From: Hemerocallis citrina
Lineage: Eukaryota > Streptophyta > Magnoliopsida > Asparagales > Asphodelaceae
Direction: 5' to 3'
Length of the DNA stretch: 64,000 bases
Assembly (NCBI GenBank): GCA_017893485.1
Contig: CM030366.1
Span: 181,871,981-181,935,980, forward strand
Below the pieces are notes generated by a model. That model ran no database searches. It saw only the letters and a list, made by a program, of their open reading frames with translations, and was not told the DNA's origin. Position numbers and translations under genes: made by a program. Below, piece after piece: positions 35,637 through 46,900 of the stretch; positions within the stretch are counted from its first letter, which is position 1, and each line of letters starts with the position of its first letter.

Positions 35637-35669
35637 GAAACTCGAGCTCCTGACTACTCTAATAGCACT

Positions 35670-35724
35670 TGTTAGGAAATTTTGGCGCTACGAAAGTTTT
35701 AGCATGAGAGGCATAAACCCAACA
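35670..35724 (-). repeat. 5' LTR of element D, internally deleted
   Basis: 55 bp that keeps both LTR ends (TGTTAGGAAATTTTGGCG and ATAAACCCAACA). About 550 bp between them are missing compared with the left LTR. Confidence 0.75.
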
Positions 35725-35729
35725 AATTA

Positions 35730-36127
35730 GCGATGGTATGCTAAGGTAGGAGCATTCTTTGGAAAATATTGATGAACAGGGACATTTTTCATTCCATGCT
35801 TATTTTTCTAATAGATTTTTCCCCTCACTTTATGTTAGACTAATTCAACAGTTTGTAGTTAGTGCTACTCTAATATAGTGGTAGAATCTCTTAACATTGG
35901 ACGTGAAGTTTAGGTTTCAAATATCTCGAGTCAGATATGACATATTATACAATGACAAGAAAAAAAAAAAAAAAAAAAAAACAAATCCTCGCTTTCTCTT
36001 CAAACACAACTTTTTTTTCTAAAATTAAGCACAAAATATAGGAAATCCAAATTAAGAATGAATTGATGTTTATTTTATAATTTTAAAAGGAAAAAAAGTA
36101 GCAAAGTGGGACCATTCCATGTAATTT
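35730..36127. other. Unassigned AT-rich spacer
   Basis: No features beyond an A-run at about 35960-35981. Confidence 0.4.
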
Positions 36128-36480
36128 GAAAATGGATAGTTTAGCAAATGCTCACATTCAAAATATAGAAACTAGCATATATCCTCACTATTTTAAAAAA
36201 CTAAGAAATACCTCCAGTTTGAACGGAACCGTTAAAATCTCCATTAAGTGAACTCACGTACGTCACACGTGTGATATGTAAAAAGACCTAAATACCCACG
36301 ATAAAATATTTTTTAGCAAATGCCCACATTCAGAATGTGGAAACTAGCATATACCCCCACTATTTAACAAAAAGCGATATTTGGGATATTTTAGCAAATG
36401 TCCTCGTTCAAATGTGGAAACTAACATATACCATCACTATTTTTTATATAGAAAAAAAAAACTAAGAAATATCGTCAGTT
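36128..36480. repeat. Diverged tandem repeat, three copies
   Basis: TTAGCAAATGCCCACATTC-like sequence followed by GTGGAAACTAGCATATACC recurs at about 36131, 36311 and 36388, with unequal spacing. Confidence 0.65.
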
Positions 36481-36984
36481 TGAACGGAACAATTTTAGAG
36501 TTTTGAATACTATATAATACGTGTTTGTTGTTTTGACAAAAAAACATCAATGCCAGCATCAATGTTTTGTTTCCACATCTCAATTTGAGTGTTGTTGAAG
36601 ATAATATACAACCTATAGTGTGATAGTAAGTAATACCAAATTAACAAAGTTGGTGAATAGTTCGTTAAATTCATAAACTATTCATGAAGAAATAATTTTT
36701 TGTACCGATTCGTGAATTATTTGCAGGTTTGCATTTAATTCCGACAGTTCGCAAATTATTCACGAAAATCACGAATTAAACAAATGTTTCACGAATTTAG
36801 CAAATTATACAAGAAATATTTATGCATTTATATACATTTTACTTAGGTGATGAGTACTAACTACTTAGATGCATTAAATTTTTTATTTCTTTCTTCCTGA
36901 ACTTTTGCCAAAATTTTCCCAGAAATTTCTGGATTTTTGTTGATTTCCGAATATTAAATCATGTTAAATTATTTATAAACGACG
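36481..36984. other. Unassigned AT-rich spacer
   Basis: Some local repetition of CGAATTA / TTCGTGAAT-like words, but no defined element. Confidence 0.35.
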
Positions 36985-37041
36985 AATTTTTTATTGTTTC
37001 TCTCTCTTACTTTTTTTTTTTACTTTGTCCAATAAAATAAT

Positions 37042-37216
37042 AGCTAATGCTTCACCTACTACCAATTCTACTACATTTCCCTCTACTACCTTAGGTGGCA
37101 CACTATTAGTGGAAGTTATTATAGAATAGGTGGTAGAAACATCCAATAGTAGTGTGCCACTTATAAGATAGTAAAAGGAAAAGTAGTAGAATTGGTAGTA
37201 GGTATAGCATTACCCT
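37042..37216. mobile_element. hAT-type MITE, 175 bp
   Basis: Inverted ends: the left AGCTAATGCTTCACCTACTA pairs with the inverse of TAGTAGGTATAGCATTACCCT. The 8-bp TSD AAAATAAT is at 37034-37041 and 37217-37224. A paralogous empty site CAATAAAATAATTCTACC lies at 37851-37868. Confidence 0.88.
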
Positions 37217-37390
37217 AAAATAATTCTACCTAACCATCTACATTAAATTTCGCTCTCTCTCCTCTCTATCCTACAATACAATAAAATTGCATTCAAACAA
37301 ACCACTTTTTTAGAACTCATTTTCAAAAATTTATTTTCTCTATAGTAATCTTTATAGTTTGGAAACATTTTACGATCAACCAAACAGCCC

Positions 37391-37600
37391 TAAAAGGAAT
37401 ATCAATACTTACATTAAGTCTCATCTCACTATCAAATCAAAACTTGATTTATTACATATAGAGATTAGTATATATCCCTAAAAATTCACATGGTGTCATA
37501 CATGTGCCTAGGCTAAGTGTAAGTCCCAGGTTTGAAATTTTTGACAAAGATTACTAATTGAGATGTTTTTAGCAAAGTACTCCAACTCTACTGCTACGAC

Positions 37601-37660
<60 letters not shown>
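37391..37660. repeat. Duplicated segment, first copy, with (TA)n
   Basis: Matches 38028-38246 (for example ATATCAATACTTACATTAAG and TGTGCCTAGGCTAAGTGTAAG-like blocks). It ends in (TA)n at 37612-37660. Confidence 0.8.
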
Positions 37661-37664
<4 letters not shown>

Positions 37665-37665
<1 letters not shown>

Positions 37666-38027
37666 GGTTTGGTTGCCCGAATTTTGATCAGATTCAGATT
37701 CGCACTGTAGCACTATAGTAATTACTGTAGCGTCAAAATAAATCCAAAGAAAAATCCATGGATTTCAGCTGAAGAATACTATAGCGGCACTGTAGCACTA
37801 CTGTAGCTAATTTTTAATTGTTTCTCTCTCTTACTTTTTTACTTTTTCCAATAAAATAATTCTACCTAACTATCTACATTAAATTTCGTTCTCTCACATC
37901 TCTATCGTACAATACAATAAAATTATATTCAAACAAACCACTTTTTTAGAACTCATTTATAAAGATTTATTTTCTCTCCAGCAATCTTTATAGTTTGGAA
38001 ACATTTTACAATCAACCAAACATCCCC
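37665..38027. mobile_element. MITE family with TTTGGTTG ends, copy 1
   Basis: It begins GGGTTTGGTTGCCCG and ends ATCAACCAAACATCCCC, imperfect inverted termini. It contains repeated CTGTAGC motifs. A partial copy precedes it at about 36985-37390 (ending ATCAACCAAACAGCCC). An inverted copy is at 40970-41274. Confidence 0.65.
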
Positions 38028-38243
38028 TAACAGGAATATCAATACTTACATTAAGTCTCATCTCACTATCAAATCAAAACTTGATTTGTTACTTATAGAG
38101 ATTAGTATCCCGAAAAATTCACATGGTGTCATACTTATGCCTAGACTAAGTGTAAGTCCGGGGTTTTAAATTTTTGACAAAGATTACTAATTGAGATGTT
38201 TTTAGCAAAAGTACTCCACCGCTCGCTCTAACTCTACTAGTAT

Positions 38244-38246
<3 letters not shown>

Positions 38247-38305
<59 letters not shown>

Positions 38306-38673
38306 GAGAGAGAGAGAGAGAGATGTTTCGTTGTGTAGTAGGCCTCTGTGTGCACTCGGCCTTCCCACCTTCGTATCGACGATCCGAACCGTTCACATTG
38401 ATCTAAACATATAAATTAGTCTAAATATGTAAAATCAAATCATTTGAAATTCATTTGCCCATCCATTGAAGTATTAGAAAATTGCATGGCTGAAAATCGT
38501 TGCTTTTTATAGTCACATGATGGATGGGCAAATGAATTTCAAATAATTTGGTTTTACATATTTAGACTAATTTATATGTGTATATTAATGTGAACGGTTT
38601 GGATCGTCGATACGAAGGCGGGAAGGTCGAGTGCACACGAGTGCACACGAAGGCCTAGTACACAACGGAACAT

Positions 38674-38714
<41 letters not shown>
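38247..38714. mobile_element. Foldback element between simple repeats
   Basis: After (TA)n and (GA)n at 38247-38321, the left arm (about 38322-38465: GTTTCGTTGTGTAGTAGGCC ... CATTTGCCCATCCA) is repeated inverted at about 38523-38678. A short spacer of about 57 bp separates the arms. It ends in (CT)n. No coding. Arms are imperfect but run nearly the full length, so an RNA from here would form a long hairpin. Confidence 0.82.
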
Positions 38715-38746
<32 letters not shown>

Positions 38747-38780
38747 TGTATGTATGTATGTATGTATGTATGTATGTATG
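38715..38780. repeat. (TATG)n microsatellite
   Basis: About 16 repeats of the tetranucleotide, following (CT)n. Confidence 0.95.
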
Positions 38781-38782
38781 TA

Positions 38783-39853
38783 GGAGTGATCCAATGAGAA
38801 ACACTCTTAAATGAGAAAATGAGAAACACTGATTTTGATCATTGGATATGAGAAGATTGAAATGAGTGGCTCTCATTCTTTTGAATTAATTAATTGAGAA
38901 CTCGATTTTTTTCGACACATCTATTAAAAAAAACAAAAAATAAATCAAACCAATGTCGTCGACCAGGATTGGATGGAGGAGTTCTTTGACCTTGGCAATT
39001 GGAAACCCGAAGTTGCATTCGAGGTGTTGGGTAAAATGCCCGACATGGAATTCACTTTCATCGACCTCGCGAGTTTAGATATTGAGAATTTCAACCCTAG
39101 CTATTTGGAACCCGGGATGGAATTTCAGGTGTTGGTTAAAGAGCACATGATGCAAGTTCGTGTTGTCGAGGTTGTGAGTTTGGATGCTGATTTTTTTAAA
39201 GAAAAGAGACGCAGTTCTTGAAAGTGTTAAGAAGTATTAACGACTATATAGAGTTATAGTCCAGAATGCATTATGCTGCAGCAGGTGGACACATCTGATG
39301 TATTAGGCTCCTGACTGCCGACTATGTTCCTATTGCTCCATCTGGAGGAACCATTTCCCCATCTATGGTGAACATAAAGTTGGAAGCAGTAGGTATAGCA
39401 ATAGAAGCCATCACTCTTCCCAAGGGATCAAATGTGACCACTCGTGCGTCTATTTGTTTCAGTGAATTAAATCTATATAACTTCCATTCTTTATCCGAAA
39501 CATTCTTACGGGTTTGTCAATTTTTATAAAATTATCACTTTTATGCTTGATCCAATTTTTATCTATCATTCCATTTGCAGATCCGGTCAATTCGATTCTC
39601 GATTAGATTTAGAAAGCGAGTGTGAGAGGATGAAGAAGAGAGGCGAACAGAGGAGAAAGGGGTGGAGCCCGCATAGAATTTTCAATGGTTTGTTTAGGTT
39701 TTTTTTTTTTTAAAAAAAAATTTTTAAAAACCGTGTTCTCAATTAATTAATTCAAATGAATGAGAGCCACTCATTTTAATCTCCTCATATCCAATGGTCA
39801 GAATCAGTGTTTCTCATTTTCTCATTTAAAAGTGTTTCTCATTAGATCACTCC
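38783..39853. mobile_element. Element with 125-bp inverted ends and coding-like interior
   Basis: The left end GGAGTGATCCAATGAGAAAC and the inverse of the right end GTTTCTCATTAGATCACTCC match, and the match continues for about 125 bp on each side (to 38907 and from 39730). No clear TSD, because both flanks are simple repeat. The interior holds a frame at 38973-39221 and further exon-like sequence, so it may be a gene-carrying Mutator- or hAT-like element. Confidence 0.7.
38973..39221 (+). pseudogene. Coding-like frame of unknown identity inside the inverted-repeat element
   Basis: 82 codons from the ATG at 38973: it starts MEEFFDLGNWKPEVAFEVLG and continues with alternating acidic and hydrophobic residues to a Lys/Arg-rich end. 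Composition looks protein-like and lacks simple repeats. Further plausible coding words follow at 39330-39480 in other frames (for example GTISPSMVNIKLEAVGIAIE), after a stop. I do not recognise the family. It may be a captured and decayed host gene piece. Confidence 0.35.
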
Positions 39854-39918
39854 TCTCTCTCTCTCTCTCTCTCTCGAGCTCTCTCTCTCTCTCTCTCTCT
39901 CTCTCGAGAGAGAGAGAG
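39840..39918. repeat. (CT)n/(GA)n microsatellite
   Basis: Two CT tracts separated by CGAG and ending in an inverted GA tract. Confidence 0.9.
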
Positions 39919-39956
39919 CAATTCTCTATTGAAAATGCTACTGTAGCGTTAAAAAC

Positions 39957-40060
39957 GTGAAAACCACCTAGGCCATTGTTGGGAATAATGACCGCCTAGG
40001 TTATAATGCATTATAACCTAGGCCGTTGTTCCCCAACAACGGCCTAGGTGGTTTTCACGA
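39957..40060. repeat. Near-perfect 104-bp palindrome
   Basis: GTGAAAACCACCTAGGCC at the left pairs with GGCCTAGGTGGTTTTCAC at the right. The centre is ATGCAT at 40006-40011. A second inner pair CCTAGGTTATAA / TTATAACCTAGG flanks the centre. Confidence 0.9.
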
Positions 40061-40095
40061 GTTTTCACAATATTTGCATTTTTAATGGAGCATTG

Positions 40096-40137
<42 letters not shown>

Positions 40138-40138
<1 letters not shown>

Positions 40139-40538
40139 TAGATTTGCCCGCGGGCACGTGCCTACGGCACGTCTTCGGAACGATACATATATATATATAT
40201 CCAATTTTTAGAACTTTGAGTGTGAAAAATAATAAAATTTAACTGTTGATGAGATATTTGCTATTTCCAATGTAACATGAGCAATAAAAAAATGCATAAA
40301 AAATCTGAAAATTTACAAACTTGAAATCTGAAAATATAAATTTCTAAGTAAATAGAGAGTGAGAGAGAGAGAAATAAATAACTAAATAAATGAGTTGTTT
40401 TGGGGGATTTGAAATTGAGTTTTGGGGGAAAACTTTTGCGCGGGAAAATATGTTTTGTAAGGTTAGATCTGGACCATCGATTTCAACCTTATTGAATGAG
40501 AGACACTTGATAGCTTTCTTTGTGTTTTATTATATAGA
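40138..40538 (-). mobile_element. Small non-autonomous Helitron
   Basis: On the minus strand it starts TCTATATAATAAAACACAAAG after an A and ends with a GC-rich hairpin (ACGTGCC GTA GGCACGT) and ATCTAG before T. Two 5'-end-bearing fragments of the same family follow at about 40660-40845 and 41885-42035. Confidence 0.8.
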
Positions 40539-40599
40539 TATATGTTGAAAAATAATTATAAATTGGGGTATAAAAGTCCATATTTCTATAAGTATATAT

Positions 40600-40653
<54 letters not shown>

Positions 40654-40836
40654 ATTAATAAATAAATGAGTTGTTTTGGGGTGGATTTGAATTTGAGTTT
40701 TGGGGGGGAACTTTAGGAGGGGGGGAGGGGGGAGGGAGGGAGGGGGGGGGGGGGGAATGTGTTCTGTAAGATTAGATCTGGGCCTTTGATTTTGGGGGGA
40801 TTGAAGGATAGTCACTTGATAGCTTTCTTTGTGTTT

Positions 40837-40912
<76 letters not shown>
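40600..40912. repeat. Helitron-end fragment with (GA)n, G-runs and (TA)n
   Basis: (GA)n at 40603-40650, G-rich tract at 40716-40755, a Helitron 5'-end fragment (CACTTGATAGCTTTCTTTGTG at 40815-40835), then (TA)n and (GA)n. The long frames through it are repeat artefacts. Confidence 0.75.
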
Positions 40913-40969
40913 TGTGTGTGTGTTATATATATATTGATATTCTTAATGTAAGTATTGATATTATTTTTA

Positions 40970-41274
40970 GGGGTTGTTTGGTTGATTGTAAAATGTTTCC
41001 ACATGAAGATTACTGTAGAGAAAATAAATCTTTGAAAATGAGTTCTAAAAAGTGATTTGTTTAAATGTAATTTTATTGTATTGTAGGATAGAAAGGAGAG
41101 AGAATGAAATTTAATGTAGATGGTTAGGTAGAATTATTTTATTGGACAAAATAAAAAAAAGTAAGAGAGAGAAACAATAAAAAATTAGCTACAGTAGCGC
41201 TACAATATTCTTCAGCTCAAATCCATGGATTTTTCTGCGAATCTGAATCTGATCAAAATTTGGGCAACCAAACC
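40970..41274. mobile_element. MITE family with TTTGGTTG ends, copy 2 (inverted)
   Basis: It begins GGGGTTGTTTGGTTGATTG and ends TTTGGGCAACCAAACC, the inverse of the 37665 copy. A third, partial copy is at about 41496-41664. Confidence 0.65.
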
Positions 41275-41285
41275 GGTTGACATCT

Positions 41286-41335
<50 letters not shown>

Positions 41336-41340
<5 letters not shown>

Positions 41341-41473
41341 AAAGGAATATGAACAACTTGCTCATTTAGTAAATGAGCAAGTGATTATATGGCATGCATG
41401 TGAAATCCATTGCATGCCACATCATCAATTGCTTATTTATTAAATGAGCAAGTTGCTCATACCCCTTTTCCCC
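41336..41473. mobile_element. Palindromic TA-tract MITE, copy 4
   Basis: GGGTAAAAGGAATATGAAC to TTGCTCATACCCCTTTTCCCC, shorter than copies 1-3 through a central deletion. Flanked by (TA)n. Confidence 0.8.
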
Positions 41474-41839
41474 ATATATATATATAAGAGATGTCAACTA
41501 GTTTGGTTGCCTGGATTTTGGATTCGCACTGTAGCGCTACAAAATAAATCGGAAGAAAATTCCATGGATTTCAGCTGAAGAATACTGTAGCGCTACTGTA
41601 GCTAATTTTTAATTGTTTCTCTCTCTTGCTTTTTTTACCTTGTCCAATAAAATAATTCTACACGAAATTCCCAAAATAACCCTCCGCCACTTAAGTGATA
41701 ACGGGTGATGGGCGGAGGCGATCTGAGCCGCTGATCAAGATCAAAAGCGATCCAACGACCAAGATCACTATTTTCCAACCCGTGAAAACAAACCCGTTTT
41801 CAATGAAGCATTTCTCATATGAAAACAAACCCGTTTTCA

Positions 41840-41853
41840 ATGAAGCATTTCTC

Positions 41854-41884
<31 letters not shown>

Positions 41885-42025
41885 TAAATAAATGAGCTAT
41901 TTTGGGGGGAAATTTGAATTTGAGTTTTGGGGAGAAACTTTTGGAGGAAAATGTATTTTGTGAGGTTAGATCTGGGCCTTTAATTTTTGGGGGATTGAAG
42001 GAGAGCCACTTGATAGCTTTCTTTG

Positions 42026-42076
<51 letters not shown>
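41840..42076. repeat. Helitron fragment and TA/CA microsatellites
   Basis: (TA)n at 41856-41876, a Helitron 5'-end fragment, (TA)n at 42033-42060 and (CA)n at 42061-42076. Confidence 0.75.
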
Positions 42077-42077
<1 letters not shown>

Positions 42078-42271
42078 TAGTAATTTACACGTGCGATGCA
42101 CGTCTTAATAAATATATATTTTTTAAAGTGAAAATTTCAACGTAGTCTGACCTCGAAACTGAGACATCTTTTATATTAATTAGGACTCGAACCTGAAACC
42201 TCATTCATTTTAGTTATATACGTGCGTCACACGCGTTGATAGATTGACAAATGACACTAAGGTCTTCTCCC

Positions 42272-42290
<19 letters not shown>
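42077..42290 (-). mobile_element. Helitron fragment of the 9608 family
   Basis: The plus strand starts CTAGTAATTTACACGTGCG with the hairpin ACGTGCGATGCACGT, the 3' end on the minus strand. At the other side TTCTCCCATTATAATAT matches the 5' end type. The exact 5' base is lost in (TA)n. Confidence 0.65.
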
Positions 42291-42329
<39 letters not shown>

Positions 42330-42510
42330 GAGTAAAAGGATTATGACATACTAGATCACTTGTTAGGTGAAGAATTGATGATGTGGTAGAAAATAATTGC
42401 ATAACAATTATTTAGTAATCACCTTAACCATTAATGTATAGTTGCTACATCATCAATTGCTCACATAATACTTGAGCTAAGTGAGCAAGTAGTTCATAAC
42501 CCTTTTCCTC
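42330..42510. mobile_element. Palindromic TA-tract MITE, diverged copy 5
   Basis: GAGTAAAAGGATTATGA at the left and GTTCATAACCCTTTTCCTC at the right. The inner palindrome is diverged from copies 1-4. Flanked by (TA)n. Confidence 0.65.
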
Positions 42511-42654
42511 TATATATGAATACAAAAAACAAAACAAAACAAAACAATGAAATAGACTCTCATTCCTTTATGAACAATCAATTTTCCCAGCTGAACCCAG
42601 ATTGAAGGGCTTGCGAGTTTGGCCCAAAAAGCCCATATTCAATCCTATTTGATA

Positions 42655-43003
42655 TAGGTAGGGCTTGCAACCGGTCCGGACAAATCGAGGCTAGGCTGGC
42701 CTACCGCTGTAGCGGTCCCGGTCCGTGCTGGGCTGGCTCGGGAACCATCCCGGTCCCGGACTGGTTAGAAAAGAGGGGAGGTCCGCTTGGATCGGCCCTG
42801 TAGCCTGACCATCCGGGTCTAAGGCCGACCCGGGTTGGGCCAACCTGAATTTATGTGTGTGTGTGTGAGTGTGTGTGTGCATTTTTTATTTTTTATTTAA
42901 TACTTGTATCTTATTTAATTTTAGTTTGACACATTTTTTTAGATTTTCTGAACATATAAAATATATAAATATTGTAAGAAATTTGGATGTACAAGAAACA
43001 TCA

Positions 43004-43046
<43 letters not shown>

Positions 43047-43748
43047 TTTCTTCATTTTACAAGTAAGGAATGATTTATAACAGTAAAAAAAAAGTTATAA
43101 TACATAAAACTTACATAATTTGAAAATTACATGATAAAAGGGGATGTAGAGTTTGAGATAACCTATAGCCTGAAGAGAGGGCAGAGACTATTTTCATGCA
43201 CCTCAACTTAACATAAACATAGGATCGCATCGCTCTAAATTTCCTAATAAGCTTCTTACTGTACAAATCTTTAATCTTTAGTCTTCTTCAATCTTCGGGA
43301 GTTATTTTTAGTCTTCTTCAATCTTCGAGAGTTTGTTTTCGTGATTTGTTTTCTGGAGTGTTGCAATTGCTTGAGCCTTATGTTATTCATTGAATCTTCT
43401 GCTCCGCTTTCATCCAATCTTCGCTGCACACTAGCATCTCCAAAGTCTCCGGTGTCATGCGATTTTTTTCTCGTTCAATAACCTGTCACCAAGAGAACAA
43501 ATACTTTAAGATGCGACAGTGACACCAGAGAGGGGTAGTAAATCTTTTGCCAGATGAGAAAGAACATCATATGATCCCACATTATTTTTCCACCAAAGGA
43601 CCACATCAATATCTTGTTCAAATGGCAGTGGAGGCTGTGCATTATACCAGTGAAGTTCATTAAGTGTATTATTAGTTGTCATGCCATGCTTCCCTAAATA
43701 TGGAAATACAGCCACATGACTAAGGCCAAGGAGATGATGATACATCAC
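42655..43748 (-). mobile_element. hAT element remnant (3' part)
   Basis: TAGGGCTTGCAACCGGTCCGG at about 42657 resembles a hAT terminus and is followed by GC-rich subterminal sequence with many CCGGTCC / GGTCCCGG words. The transposase C-terminus lies inward at 43387-43748. No second end was seen; the remnant is probably truncated at about 43750. Confidence 0.5.
43387..43748 (-). pseudogene. hAT transposase C-terminal (dimerisation) domain fragment
   Basis: On the minus strand from 43748 the frame reads ELHWYNAQPPLPF, DIDVVLWWKNN, YDVLSHLAKDLLPLSGVTVAS, the hAT dimerisation motif (Dimer_Tnp_hAT: DVLxWWKxN...YPxLxxxAxDxLxIPxSTVASE). An in-frame TAA follows VAS, after which the frame continues with SLGDRLLNEKKNR and PETLEMLVCSEDWM, the domain's usual end, to a TGA at 43387-43389. 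The domain mediates transposase dimerisation in the nucleus. The catalytic part is absent. Confidence 0.82.
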
Positions 43749-43916
43749 CCATACGATTTAACAGTTTAACTCAACAATATGAAATGTAATAACAACCATG
43801 CATGCAATAAGATAATCACATAACATGAACAATCCATGAACTGTCTCATAAATAACCAACATCTGGAAAGAAAATAACTTTGGGTCACCAAAGCCCGGTA
43901 CAATGTACGATAGTAA

Positions 43917-46900
43917 TGTAACACACCGGATCCCCGTTACAGGACAGCCGTGACATCACCAGAATCTTTTCCTTCAAATGCATCTCAACAAAGTAAATAA
44001 CACGGAAATTTAAAAACTTTTATTGCTAAACAGAATCATTACATCAATAATTACAACCCTTATCTTATTCTTGAACAAGGAATACAAATTACATAAACTT
44101 ATTATAACTGGTTACGAAAATATTTCAACTCCTCTTGCGAAGCTATCGACTATCTTCCAGAAGGATGATCGGCCGGTCACTGCCAAAAATTCCGCTGAAT
44201 GGTCTATCTGCCTCCCTGGGACTTGCCCCTCGGCTTAAGCATTCTCCTGCGTGACTCTGATATTTCTGCATCTGCTCGAATGGTAGGCATGTACACTGCC
44301 ATCCCACTTGGATGCCCTGTCGGGTTGGCTCTCCTGCACTCTCGACCCGGTATCCAGTACTTAATTAAGTGGGCACGTAAATAATTCTACTGACGCAATG
44401 CTGATAAGAAAACAACGATCTCCAACTAGCACGCCCACAATCCTTCTTGAATGGAAAAGAAACGTGCATCTTGTCTTCCTAGTGTTCGTGTATGTCATGC
44501 CCTAAGTTCTAATGCACAAAACACATTATAGAACAGATGCACTTAATCTAATGTCAGCAAGACTCTGGATACACATACATCCTATACTACATGTACCCCA
44601 GATCAAGCCATTTCTCCAGTTTCAGGGATTCGAACCCTCGCCATGCAATGCATTCTACTATTTTACACTTCCTGTTATTAATAGTACAAAATAATTGAGG
44701 AGGTATATAAAAAGAAATAATTCGGAGAGCTATCCCGTTGTCACCAATAACTGTTACATCGAACCATCCTCAAAAGTCGTGACGAACTTACAGATATGCA
44801 GTAGCATATCCATTGCGCAGAAAATCCATTATAATCGGTTCGTGCTCACAAACATAGAACATGATGGCCTCGAAGGTCTAAAATCCCATATCCGTTAGGA
44901 AATCGACATACCGTTCTTACCATGGTACTTCAGGAATTAATAGTGTAAGATACGCACAGTAGCTCGTATCCCTAATGACAGGAAGAGACAACCTCATGGT
45001 TATCACCACCTACTGCCAACTCTCAGAACGAGTCAGATTATAGGGAATCACCCCTAATACCAATTTGGTCTTCAAGCGAAACAATAAAGGAAACCTAATC
45101 AATATAGTTTACAGAAAACATGTTGTTACCCAATTCACACTCGGTGTCGATCAAACAATGTCGAGCCTGACTGGTCTGTCAAAATAACAATCATCACGGG
45201 AATCACATCCACTGATTCCTAATACCTTCACGGGTCATCGAACAATAATCCCGGCCCGTGACCCTCAGCGAGCAGTCCAACGGTGCCCAAAGGGATGCAA
45301 TATAATTCAAAGAAGGTAAGCACACACATAACCATCAGTTCTTGACCATTGACAGACTCAGATATCGAGGCACCAAACACAAATCGACCAGAGCTATCTC
45401 CCAACTCACTCATGTCCACCATGAGTACTAAGCACAGAAACTTGTCTAAGTTCCAGCTAAAATGCTAAAAATATCTTTTGAAACTTAATAGCTCATGATC
45501 ACCACACTGCGGTATGCAAAGGATTTCTCATTAATCATCCAATAAAAGTAGTTCAAGAAATAAAAGTAGCTATGCCCCAAGATACACTCATCAGAATCCA
45601 ATAAATCAGGTTTTTTAGAAGGGTAGGAAACTCTATCTCAATCCCTTAGTTGACATCTCCCTCAAATTCTTTAAAGAACTCAAGTCCCCGAGTGAACTTA
45701 AGCTTGAAGTCAATCTAAATAACAGGTTGCTAACTTGCAACGACCATAACTTCCAACACAACTCAGATTTGCTTGATACCACCCATTCTGGAAAGCTAAG
45801 ACCCTGGTCTACAACTCTCCAGTTAACCATTTTCTCAAATTCAATCATATTGACACTCTAAACACCTCATACACTCTCAGCGGTATGATCCTTCCTGCAC
45901 TTGCTGTACCTTTCCAACATCATAAAAATTTGCTCACTCATCGGAATTACTCGATTTCGGATTCTATGAAAAGGTGGGAGTGTCTACTACAACTTCCTAG
46001 CTGAACACATTCTCAGATTCAATCATTAAAGTCCTCGAAAATACCAAATTCCATCAGGTGCGCAAACATGGGAAAAGTTGATTCTTCAATAAACAGGGCT
46101 TTGGCTAGACTGGATCTGCCATAGTCTTTGGAAAATCATAACTTTTAACCTACAAACTAGAATTACAAAATTTCAGATGGGTTAGAAAGCTATGACTCCC
46201 TAATACAAATCTCTAGTTGGTCAATTTTCCAAATTCTTAACAAATAATTTCAGAATTCAACATCTTTACAGATTAGTCAATCTGAACTTGACTGATCCTG
46301 ATCCACTTTGAAATTCAATAACAAATCAACCTTAAGTCCAATGCTCATAAAGTTTGAGATTCATAAACCACACATATACCACTCCATTGTGTCCAAAATT
46401 GGTATTCATATTCATCTCACACAATGAGTTATGACCCTTCAAACATAGCATAAATTTCAGCTTCCTCTTTAACAGGGTCTTTACTGCTCCATTACTATTT
46501 ATTTTTGAAACCTTATCAAATGACCTCTTAAAATTCTAAAATTTTAGAATCATTAAATAGACTCATACCACAAGCTACTCCAAAAATTTTATAGCAATAT
46601 CATGTACACACAAGTAGTTATGGCCTTTGAACTTTAGTCCCAAACACAGACAGCTTCAGCTCTGTCTTATCAGACCAGTCGCATTCTATAATTTCTTTGA
46701 GGTATCAAACAACCTCGGAAAAATATGATACTTAAGAATATAGTTGTAGACACATACAAGAGTGTTCAAAAAAATTTTTAGCTTAAAATACCTAGTCCAC
46801 ACTAAGTTACAAAATCGGAAAATAGCAATTTCCACACAGCCAGCAGCATTTTCAGCTGCTTACTGTCCGAGATTGGGTCCAATGTTTGGGCTATCAAATT

